Shown: positions 22,891 to 33,759 of the stretch, in pieces
Numbering within the stretch: position 1 is the stretch's first letter
Layout of the letters: each line of letters starts with the position of its first letter
Assembly: GCA_033675545.1 (NCBI GenBank)
Contig: JAWDGP010005675.1
Span: forward strand, 1-64,000
DNA length: 64,000 nt
Origin: Elysia crispata
Taxonomy: Eukaryota > Mollusca > Gastropoda > Plakobranchidae
Reading direction: 5' to 3'
Program-made: the position numbers and the translations under genes
The notes under the pieces: model-generated
Told to the model about the DNA's origin: nothing
The model's input: only the letters and a program-made list of their open reading frames with translations
The model's database searches: none

Positions 22891-23805
22891 AAATGGACAA
22901 AATCATGTTCTGCACATGAAAATTACATTTTTGTTTTGGGCGGTCGTAAAAAAACACATGTTCTTCAGATTGTTTCAATACATGTACTCTACTTATCTCG
23001 CTAAAACTAAACATTGCATTTGGTACACTTTTTTTTAACAACCTAGAAAGTTTTTCTTTATTAGTAAGTTGCATGTACAACAGGTTTCAGTGAAGACTTC
23101 TGGCATTAATAACCTTACTTCTGGTCCTGCACAGTATCCATATTTGCTGGGTGGGAACTCTGCCTTCTACGACATGCATTTATAAATATAATATATTTAT
23201 ATATAACTTCACTGGCAGGTCCAACAATATCTGAAACATTCTCTTCTCTAATCGCCTCATCTCAGTTACTCGGGAGACTTTGTATCCTTGCTACAAGTAC
23301 ATGCATTATCACGCTAAGGATATCAACCAACAAAAAGGTGGTACTTTCTCCCTCTTTTAATTGAGAGCCCGAGACATGTGAAAATCAAGTTGCAGTTTAG
23401 GGATTATGGATATCTATCGTTACCATATTATGACATAGGTATATATACCTATCCCAGTTGTTTCTTGCGACAGCAAAATTTGGTCTCTTCTCCAAAAAAT
23501 GGCAAAATTGGGGATTTTTTTTCTCTTTGTAACTTGTTTCAATAAAAAAAAACCATCTGACCTTTTTTTTTGTAAACTGGTCCAAACCGGCTACAGATCT
23601 ACACATGCAAAGAGGAGTTCCAACAACTAAGCTAAATCGAGATCAGCCAAAACAGCACACAGTTATGCTCAAAGTTGTTTACACTCTTCTTCACTTAGAT
23701 CTACATAGTAACCATCGTGTTAGTATTGTTTCTGCCTGAATCACTCTTGAAATTATACATCTGCATTTTATCTGTATCTAATGTAGAATCCAACACAGAG
23801 CAGTA

Positions 23806-24060
23806 TTTTAAATGTTATTTGGTTCATCATAACAACTTTGGCAACAAAAATTGATTAAAATAATTGCAATACAATAATATACACGTACATGCATAAAGAA
23901 TTTTCAAATGCATTTTAGCCTAGATAGATAACTTTTCTTATTTTTCTTTCATTGCTTGAGACACTCATTTTGGTAGATCAAATTTCGGTAAACTTCATTA
24001 CTGTACATAGAGTTTCGGTGGAGATAGGGTAGAAAGAAAACAAAGTTGTCATTTATAATA
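23806..24060 (+). repeat. Interspersed repeat family, copy B (3' part)
   Basis: Shares TTTGGTTCATCATAA, GACACTCATTTTGG and the 3' signature (GTACATAGAGTTTCGGTGGA, GATAGGGTAGAAAGAAA) with copies A, C and D. It runs straight into a (TA)n tract. The 5' half is not recognisable. Confidence 0.6.
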
Positions 24061-24067
24061 CATACAC

Positions 24068-24132
24068 ATATAATATATATATATATATTATATATATATA
24101 TATATATATATTATATACATATATATATATAT
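24068..24132. repeat. TA-rich microsatellite at the end of repeat copy B
   Basis: Interrupted (TA)n tract with short self-complementary stretches. Confidence 0.95.
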
Positions 24133-24133
24133 C

Positions 24134-27100
24134 TTTTTAAATGATTAATGTTGCTAATCAATTACACTTATTTTACTAAACAAAATTTGCAGGTTTCAAA
24201 TGGTAAAATTATACGACGATAGATGTACTCAAATTAACTGTTACAATGACTGAGGTTGTTACTACTACTACTACTAGGTTTAAGTTGAAGGTGATGTTTA
24301 TGTACGGTATCAGGCCTCCTCCTTTGTTAGTGATTTTTCATGAGCTGAGTATTATAGTCTGTGGTGCAGATTGTTGAACAAGTTTTCTACAAGTCTTAAG
24401 TTGTTTGATTAGTAAGACAATGTATATAAGTCCTAGTCATTACACCTGACAAGTCTGGAGGGTAAATCTTGCTAGTTTGTTTTAATTCCCTTCTTTCTCA
24501 TTCACCATCTAACTGAATCATCACTACTATCTTTTTGCCGAGTTATACATGTAATGTAACTGCTAATATAGTTTCATAGTTTCTTTAAACAAAAGGATTA
24601 TGTATCGACTCTATATGCTCCAGCTTAGAAGAAAGACCAAATTGGACTCGTTTGCTTGCTGTAAATTAGATTTAATCTGATCACGATTTGCCTTTACCCA
24701 CTAAACAGTAAATTAATTACATATTTATTTTCATTACAAGACCAATCTTTTGTCCAAGGAAATGCTAATGTCGTTGGTAAGTGATAATTATATTGTATTC
24801 AATCAACCTCTCTTTGCAAACTTATTTTTCTCAAAGCCCATGTCTCTTCATTGATGGTAGATTTTTGTCAGCATTATCGCTTAGCCCTTATTCAGTTAAT
24901 GTTACACAAATCTGAATGCTTCACTGTTAGACTGTTGAATACCCTGCTACCCTTTTATTTCTTAATGCTCACCAAGTGTTACCTTTAATCATAGGTGGAA
25001 AAGTAGGCATAGGTAGGAGTAGGCCCTATGATGATGAAGTTTCGTCTTATAATAGGAGCAGACATTGCAGAGGCAAGAGAGATGAGTATCGTATTAATAT
25101 TTTCTACACTCAATACTCCTTACATCAAATTTTCCTACTTAGAGTTAGACCATTTATTATTATACCTGGCAGCTTGACAACAGCCTGAGATCACTGTGTA
25201 CCACATGTATGGATCATATTGGAAATTTATTAGCCTCTTAGTAAAAAAAGTACGTACTGTATGCAATTTATGACCCAGGGATTTTCCATTTTGGCACTGG
25301 CCTTCACAATTTGAGCCCAAGAAATCTCAGGTTTAACCAGGGGTAGTTAATGGTTTAAACCAAAGTATAGCTGCTATGCATACATATGATATACATGTAC
25401 GTATATATTTGCTTATTTAACTTATGATTATTTTTGCCCATTTCATCGATAGCAGTCATATGAGCCAGTGTTTCATGAACTCATTTGTTTCTCAGCTGAC
25501 GTAGTGATCCCTGCCTTGATAACAAATTTTTATCACATAAATTAATACATGTACATCTATCTCAATTTCTAAATTATTATGATAGGATCAAACATAACAA
25601 TAAATAGACAAGCATTGCTTATTTTAATTGAGGTTTTTAAAACTCAAATTCAAATTTGTGATCATGTCTACAGAGTTATAATGGGGATTAGGCCCTAAAT
25701 ATAGAGAGCTATCTAAACCTGATTAAATTTTCAAATTATCATGAATCAATGTCAGACTCCAAGTTGTAATCACTTTTTATATTCACTTGCTTAGAATGAA
25801 AAAAGTTTACACTTGCAGTTTGTTTAAGTTTCCCCTATCTGATTTTGAAGTGGCCTAGATCTTTGCGTTCGGCTGATGTTTCATAATCTGAGTTGTAAAT
25901 TGTATTCACATTCCAATTCAGATTCATTTAATTTTTTCTGTTCATTTCAATTCAAATTTCATAATTATGGAGGCCTTTACCTTAAGAAATATTTATTGAT
26001 GTACCATACATTTGACACAAGCAAATGATTTTGATTTTAATATACTGGTATATGCATTTAGCCTCACATAAATTTACATCCTTTAGTTCAGTCCGTTTTA
26101 ATATGCATTATATAGATTTCTTGTCCTCTCCAAGTAAGGCTAGGAGTTTCAATTATAATTTATATATATATAAAATTCACTTTATCAAACAACTCATAAG
26201 CAGTACAAACAAAAACAATTATTTCAAAGATGCTTCCTGCCACAGATTAGCTATAATTCCATTTGTTCATGATACTTCATCTCTTTGTCCTTTGCTTGAC
26301 TTTTAAATTTATCTGCACTATCAATATTTTCCCACTCTTCTACTGTCACACTCATATTTTCATACTATGTTGCTTTATGGCTTTAACAGTTAGTGTTTGA
26401 ATCATAGAGCCCACATTTCTTGCCTTTTTTTTTCAATATTAATTATAAGTGTCTGAACATGAGGTAAATCTAAATTAATTATTGCAAAAAAAAAAAAAAG
26501 ATCATGGCAAAATTCTGGAGTAAAAATACCTAGTTCTCAATTCATCACATTTATTCACAATAACTTCATAGTATAATAAACAATCTGAGGCCATCCCTCT
26601 CATTGTACAGAGGTAAATATGCATTCTTACAGTATTTGAATTTACAAAACACACTGAACATAGCTGTACATGTATACATATTAAATGAAAAGAGAATAAA
26701 ACTTAAAAGAATACATGTATGTCTTGTGACCCATTCAGATACACCAAATGCTGAAAATTATCTGTATGGAAGTAAAAATTGATTGATTTGAACACAACAA
26801 AACAAGTAGGCCTACTCACTTAGATTTAAATTCATGCAAATTCTACATGTACCATTGTAAAGAACAAAAGAATATATTGTGCTATTTTACTAACAAGATG
26901 ATTTTACAGCCCAATTTGACCATTTCAGCACAATTTATATTGGTGTTTCTGAGCTCTGTTAAAAGTTTATACAATTTAGATCAATCCCAATATAGAGGCA
27001 ATTGAAACAATTTACCCATCTATTAGGGTTGTAAGAAAAAAAAGAGAACTGAATACCACTTAATGGACTTTTTAAAATTAAGCTTATGTAAATTTAACAC

Positions 27101-28954
27101 CTAAAAGTCATTTCTCTTAAGTTTCAACATGGCTTATACTTGTAGGCCTACACACTTTTAGTCTTTCCTTCCTTTTTTTAACCGATATAGCAAGCTAGTC
27201 TTAGTCCAAAATTTGCCAAGAATACCGGCTAGTACTTGAGACCTAAATCACAAAGTATAGATACAAGTAAGTTGAAAACATTTACATTAAGTGTATGCCT
27301 TGACTTCTTTTTCAACATTTAACAGTGGTTGCTACGGAAATAGCTGCCACCTTGGATTTTAGGCTATTTTTCAAACCACTTAGGCTTATATGAGTACCAA
27401 AATAGCTCCTTCAGAATCAAATACAGTACCTCTCAAGACCCTTGTCTACGAAGTGAGCTATTTTGTTTATGATTTCAATACTTCTTTCTAGAAAAAATTT
27501 TGAAAAATTAATTAGAAAGTTGGTGAAAGAATGAAAAATTTCCATCTTTAATTTATTGAAATTTTTTTTCCTCAAAACAAAAAAAAAAATGTTCAGATGG
27601 TTTATACACCTTATAGGCCTACCTCAGTATGGTATTTTTGTGCAATATCAAGACAATCCTATAGTAAACAGCAAAGTTATAGCAAATTTTGTTCCTAACA
27701 ATGGCAATTCAAATTTTTTACAAAGTTCAATGAAAAAGATGCAGAATCAATGATCATCCTTTTTCTTTTTTATTTGGCAACAAAGAAAATCTCATGAAGA
27801 AATCTTTAAAAGCCTCAAAGTTATGGACAAATTGATGTGGCAGGGTCACATGTATCAGAGAACACAGATATTGAGATAATTTTCAAGGGGCAGTCCCTCC
27901 CCTCAACTCAGTTTGAAAATTAAACACAAATCATAGTAAATGAAACGTTTGGAGACTGCACTGTATTCATATTGCCACCTTCTCTAAGACATAACAATAT
28001 TGGCTATGGATATTTCTACAATACGATTCAGTGAAAAATACAATACACCATAAAAAAAAAAGGATGTGGAGCTTTCTGTCATACATGTACTTACCTGATA
28101 GAAAGACTTTCTATAAATCATATTATGATTAAATCACTAAGATGTTAAGTAGGCCTACCATAATTGTTACAAAATGAACTGAACCTTATGAGCTGAGTGT
28201 GTTTGGGTAAAAATATAAGAATTTCTTTCCAACCTCGAATCCAAGGAACAGAGTGAAATCCTCATTTTTTTTCGTCTTCGACTCTCTTAAAATACCTTGC
28301 ATCAAACGAACTAATCTCACTCAGACCCGTCTTCAGGTTCAACAAACTATAAGTATTGGCAAATCCACTATACAATGCTTTTCTGCTTAGAAATTATGCA
28401 GTTGAAATTCAATCAAAAGGTCCCCTGTCAGCTGTTAAGAAATGCTTGTAGCTTATAGGTGTTGGGCACCTGTTATGCCATAGTATATACCATAGGTAGG
28501 GGAGAGCAAAGTACTGATATACAGGGAGAAGATAATAAAAAGAGAGGGGGGAAGTGGGCAGGGAGCGGCAGCAAATGCAATGGGAGATCATGATACAGGA
28601 CCAAAGAGCCAAAGCGGCGGTAACTTGGACAATGGTGGGAAGGGTAAAGAGTAGCTCTAAAGGCACGTGGTTAGTTGATAAATCATGGAAGATTATGTGG
28701 TAATTTCACTTTGGTTTGTTACTTCCCTTGTGGTGCCTTAAGTCATGGCTCCAACAAACCTTGCATTCAACGAACTGTTAAAAATGACCAAACTAGTTTG
28801 TTGAGTCCGAGGTGTAGTGCATTAGTATCTGTACACAGTAATTACAGACCAATTCAATATTTCAAAGTTTTTGAGGGAAAAAAAAATAAAAACCCATCAA
28901 GAGTCTACTTCTACGGTATAAAGAGAATGAGAGAAAAGAAAATATAAAAGCACC
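24134..28954. other. Gene-free AT-rich spacer
   Basis: The open frames here are short, AT-driven and without recognisable domains. I see no splice-bounded coding segment and no RNA gene. Fragments around 28250-28330 and 28740-28790 share the phrase CCTTGCAT(T)CAA(A)CGAACT and may be a decayed DNA transposon. Confidence 0.6.
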
Positions 28955-29329
28955 TAAATCTTTTATGTAAAAAATATAAAAGTCACCAACTTGAACTCAA
29001 AGACAATGAACTTAGTAAACGTTTTGCTTTAAAAACTTCATCAATAATGATACAAAAAAATAGGGAACGCAGGTCTAAAACGTACTCCATATGTTTTTGT
29101 ATGGCTACTGATGAAGCTATTAAAGCCAAGCGTCTTCTATTTCAAAAACAGTTGTTTTTACTTATTTCACTGTCCTTGAGTTCAAGTTGGTGATTGTTTG
29201 ATATTCTTTTTACATTTCTCAAACATCTTCGGTCACCCTTGAATATTAATTGATCATGGAACTTAAGCTGTATATAGTGTTTCAAGAGTTGTGATCTAGC
29301 TTTTATAGTTTTATTTAAATCTTTTATGT
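28955..29329. mobile_element. Small foldback retroelement-like insertion with hammerhead-like motifs and 14-bp flanking repeats
   Basis: Identical 14-mers TAAATCTTTTATGT (28955-28968 and 29316-29329) flank a 347-bp insert. Inside, 28983-29062 and 29100-29193 are imperfect inverted repeats, both starting TCACCAACTTGAACTCAA when read inward. Each arm carries a hammerhead-like core. On the minus strand TTGATGA (29044-29038) is followed by CAAAACG (29026-29020). On the plus strand CTGATGA (29108-29114) is followed by CCAAGCG (29126-29132). Such a core is known from the pseudo-LTRs of Penelope-like elements; assignment to that class is inference. Confidence 0.5.
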
Positions 29330-32300
29330 TGCACAAGGGAAGGAATTATGAAGTAACTTTTAATTTTTGGGCTACGTAACATGATTTGAAAAGCTCAGAA
29401 AACGTGAACCTTTAAGAAGGACAAATAACTCGAGCTTTTCATGGGTGGCAGGGTAAAGGGGATCCCTGAAAAAAGCTGTTAGTTGGGGATGTTTTTGTTT
29501 TGATTTTTCTTGTAAGCAGCATATCATACACTAAAATTTAGGCCTTTGCAGAGTCTGGCAGTTGTGTTACTGTTAGACCTAGCCCAAGCAATAGTTGGTT
29601 CTGTTAACATGTGCATGCACCGCTTCCCTTCCTTTTGAACAGTACAAAACTTCTGTTCCAGACCTCGTCAACAATAATTGGTTGATTTATCATGCTCCTG
29701 CATCACTACCCTCTTTTCGTAGCCTAAAAATGAATCATAACCTGAATCCTAACTGGTTGCACACATTCTTTTGTTCTATTCCTTATCTCAAGGCCTACAG
29801 TTGCAACTTCTTGTCTGTAAAGTTGGCTGACAGAACTCTTAGAAAAAAAAAATCAATTGGCCATTTGGTAATTTAGAATAAATCAAACACAAGCATATAT
29901 ATATTTCTCAAATTTTCAGGATTGAGCCAATATTTTTATTCTTTCACCCAATTAGGCAAATAATCAGTAAAACTAAATCATTGAATGACTTCATATATCT
30001 GAAATAAATTTTAAATTTCTGGATTCAAAGTGTTTGGTCTTATCTGTAGTTAAAATCAGGCTGATACAAATGCTAATGCAATGTACACATTTCAAGCGAG
30101 TCCCTTGCTGCTTTTGAGCTTTATGATGAGCATGTGCAGTTTATAGACTGGTGCAAACCTTGATTCAAGTGGTAGAGAAATGGTAGGCAATATTTTTCAT
30201 CATGAGAATGGTGTGCTTCCTACACATAAAATTTAAAAGCAGCCATCAGTCCCATTAAAATTTGCTTCAAGAGGCGTAGAATATATTACCTTATAGTTAG
30301 ATCCCAATGTGTGATTGTGAGTGTTTCGCACAGTTGGCTTGGTTATGTGGCCGAACTAAATATGCCTACTTAATTGAGTAATGTGAAAATTAAAAAGATT
30401 CCTGCAACATTACAGTGGCTTCACATGTGCCAAAAAATGTATCCCTACCAGTTTTAGCAGAAAGCTCCACATCATAATTATGAGTACATTAAAAGACATT
30501 AAGACACATTTGTATGCATGTCAAATGCAAACTCATCGCTTCTCAACCATTAAGTCTGTTAAACAGACAGTATGTTTGAGTTATAAACTCAACAGCATGG
30601 AAGACACCATCTGAAAAAGAGAAGAGAAAAAGTCTTTAAGAAAAATTATCAAATGACAGTTAAAGGAATTTTTTTTTTTTTAAACTTTTGTTATGGATCA
30701 AATGCGACTTGAACAAATAAAATTCAAAGAGAGATTACAAAAATACATATATCTTATGTGTACTTGTTCTATTTTTGAAATATAGATGTATCAACGCTGA
30801 GAAAATCACAAATGAAAATATTTTACATCAATGCCTACATTAATGCAGAATTCTTGTTTGTGATTATTGAATCATAATTAAAAATTTCGTAGGACTAATT
30901 TGAATTAATACTTCAAGTGAAATTTTTTTCTATGCCAACCACAAACAAAAGCCTTGTTAACACGCATTAATTACAATTTAAGTATATAGGCTAAATACAT
31001 TAACAATGAAATTATCTTTTTAAACCCAAGCATGGTCAATGACCATTAACCATAACATCTAGACAGTGGGAAAAACATTGCTCTCTCTCTCTCTCTTTCT
31101 TTCTCTCAAAAATTTTGCATCAATTAAAAAAAAAACCATAAAATATGAAATAAAAATGAACAGAATGATTTAAATTTCAAATCCTGCTTGACCACATTTT
31201 CATCAAGCTATAGAAGTGGGTAAAGGCAAATTGACTTTTAAATTTTTTTTTAAATATATAACTGGTAAAAAAAAGTCTTGCATCTTGGTTTTAATATTTT
31301 AATCAGAATTACTTTCTGTTATTTTTATGTCCTCCCACACTATAACCCTGATGATTAAAAATACAGCAACAATGCATTGGCATTTTGAAGTTCATAAAGA
31401 AAAACATAAGAATTTATCATAATCATATGGCTCAAAGTATTGAATTACGGACCATAGTATTGGTTACCGCCCTGCAAACACAGGGGCTTACACAGTTACA
31501 AGCTTCTATGCAACAAGTCAAATGAAGGCAGCAGAAGAAATCATCACAACTGTGTGAGCTGAAATAAAGCAGATTTTGTTTACTGGTACAGCATACACAA
31601 AGAAGTCAGAAAACTTACAGAGGTGAGTGCAAAAAGATTTGAAACTGAATCAAGGAATGTTACCTCCCCTATTTCTTTTCACCTAACCGTTAAGTTTAAA
31701 ACTAGTTTAATTGTAAACTTGCAACAAGGAAAAGATTCACTCACCTTTGCAAATTAATAACTGACAATTATGAATTAATAGTATAAATATATGGAACAAT
31801 GAAGCCAATGAAATTATTATCGTGGTAAATTAGTGCACTCTCAAAAGCAGATTGTCACAGGGCATCTCAATTACTTAACAAAATATTCAAATAATATTTA
31901 ATTCTTCAAAAGCTTTCCTTTTTCAAAAATAGAAAAGTCAGTGTATAAAGTCTCCAAGGGATGGTTACAAATTTTTTTTTAATAATGATTGACCTTAAAT
32001 TAAAATATATTCCACACTAATTCTCCCAAACTCACTACTGTTGGAGGAAAAAGAAAAAAATAAACATTTAAAAATTAATCTCTGGATTCGCTTTTCTCTC
32101 ACACTCACTCATAGTTACAGTGTGAAGCAAGATCAGAAATAAATTAATATATTGAAATTCAAAAAGTGTTCGCACAAGTCGAATAATTGCATTTGCAAAT
32201 TTTTTTACTCGGTTTCCCTGACAAATTTTCACTTTTCAAAGCTAACTAGCTTTTATAAGCCTGAACAAAACTCCAGGAAATCTCAAATCAGTGTGTAACA

Positions 32301-32518
32301 ATATCCTCTCTTACTTGTGTAATTGCATCACTTATACAAACAAAATTGTACATTCTTTATGAAAACTAAAGTAAAAAGAATTTTTTTTATGTGATGATTC
32401 CTAACTGGAATTTGGAAAGAATTACGTATTATTTGACATCAACATTGTACATGTCTTTATGAAAACTAAAAAGAAAATTGCAGTGATTGCAAACTGAGAT
32501 GAATTATAATATCTTGTA
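29330..32518. other. Non-coding spacer, probably including the CREBZF 3' UTR
   Basis: AT-rich, without a supported exon. The part just before 32518 would be CREBZF 3' UTR, but I could not fix its polyadenylation site. A short CT tract lies at 31081-31107. Confidence 0.5.
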
Positions 32519-33718
32519 TTATTTGACATATGTGTGATCCATCAATGCACTTGAATTACAATGTGAACACAGCTCTAGTGACACTTTCTTGCCTGATACA
32601 TGAAAACATATACCTGATGGTAAATTTTGTTCAGCACCACAAAAGTTTTTAGAGTCACTGTCAGTATCTGAATCATCTTCAATGTTTATTGCATCGTTTT
32701 CATTTGTTGCATTTTCTACTTTCATTTTCTTTGCTTCACACACTCTGGGTCTAAGCTTTGTCTGACAGAGAGGCCTCTTTTTTCTAAGAGTATAAGATCC
32801 TTTATTATTTGAACCATGTTGCATTTGCAATGCGTTGATTTGGGGAGTGGGAGAACTTTTACTATTTTTGGATCTACAAGATCCAAGCCTCCTTTTCATT
32901 TCTGTTTTGTTTTGAACACTTGATGATACTTCAGAGTGGGCCTCATTGTCATATGGCAGATTTTTTTCAAGCCAGTCAGTTGATGGTTGACTAAAGGATG
33001 AAGCTAAATTTATTCCAGGTGTTTGAGACACACTTTTCAAAAGTGCAGATAAGGTAGATTGGTTTGCTATTACCCCTTTAAGATATCTCACCTCTTGCTG
33101 TAGAATTGCAACAGACTTTCTTCTGATCACAGCTTCCTTGACCAATTCATCATTTTCTGATTTTAATTGCAAAACAGTGTTCTCTAAATCAGCAATATAT
33201 TTTTTCTTTTTCAATCTGTTGTCCCTGGCAGCTATTGCATTCTTGGAATAAGGATCTCCACCAGGTGGACCTCGCTTACCAGAGCTAGAAACAGAGCTGT
33301 CTGCTACTACTAAAATTGCTGGTTTTTGTTTAGAAGATGAAGTGTTACAATGCAGCAGACTTGGTATTTGTGAAGATGAGTAACTTTCTTTATCTGTATC
33401 ATTCTTCACATCATGGTCAATATAATCATGTTGCTCTAAGTGCAATACAGAATCTTGTGTTGGCATATTTGGATCAAAAGATTCAAGTATTTTATCTACA
33501 GTCAAATCAGTTTGAATATTATCATTAGATTCACACATTTTATTTGCTTCTGAGAATATCTGAGTCGAGAAGCAGACATCTTCTATCACAACTTGACTCC
33601 CACTTCTATCATAACTGTTTGTGTCAATCTCATCAAAGAAATCACTCGATCTGTTCATATCATTTGTATTCCAGGAATCATATAAGTCATTATTTGGTGA
33701 AAACTCAGGAAACTCCAT
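32519..33718 (-). CDS. CREBZF: CREBZF/Zhangfei-type bZIP transcription regulator
   Basis: CREBZF is a nuclear bZIP protein of the CREB/ATF group that acts mainly as a co-regulator of stress and unfolded-protein responses and binds HCF-1. A single exon encodes 399 aa. It has an acidic, Ser-rich N-terminus, then GKRGPPGGDPYSKNAIAARD and NRLKKKK (basic region, about 147-173). The zipper has leucines near 178, 185, 192, 206 and 213, with Arg in the 199 slot. RYLKGVIANQSTLSALLKSV follows, matching human [20 protein letters not shown]. The end module GICFHVSGKKVSLELCSHC parallels human GVCLHVDKDKVSVEFCSAC. The last residues contain DHTY, an HCF-1-binding (D/E)HxY motif. The start was chosen at 33718 (ACAATGG context); an in-frame ATG 13 codons upstream could add MLFLIKNLAFNLT. 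Confidence 0.9.
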   Translation of the reverse strand: MEFPEFSPNNDLYDSWNTNDMNRSSDFFDEIDTNSYDRSGSQVVIEDVCFSTQIFSEANKMCESNDNIQTDLTVDKILESFDPNMPTQDSVLHLEQHDYIDHDVKNDTDKESYSSSQIPSLLHCNTSSSKQKPAILVVADSSVSSSGKRGPPGGDPYSKNAIAARDNRLKKKKYIADLENTVLQLKSENDELVKEAVIRRKSVAILQQEVRYLKGVIANQSTLSALLKSVSQTPGINLASSFSQPSTDWLEKNLPYDNEAHSEVSSSVQNKTEMKRRLGSCRSKNSKSSPTPQINALQMQHGSNNKGSYTLRKKRPLCQTKLRPRVCEAKKMKVENATNENDAINIEDDSDTDSDSKNFCGAEQNLPSGICFHVSGKKVSLELCSHCNSSALMDHTYVK

Positions 33719-33759
33719 TGTCAAATTAAATGCTAGATTTTTAATGAGAAACAACATAC

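Noticed and set aside
29142..29336. 64-residue minus-strand frame over the foldback element
   Set aside because: It falls within inverted-repeat element sequence and shows no domain.
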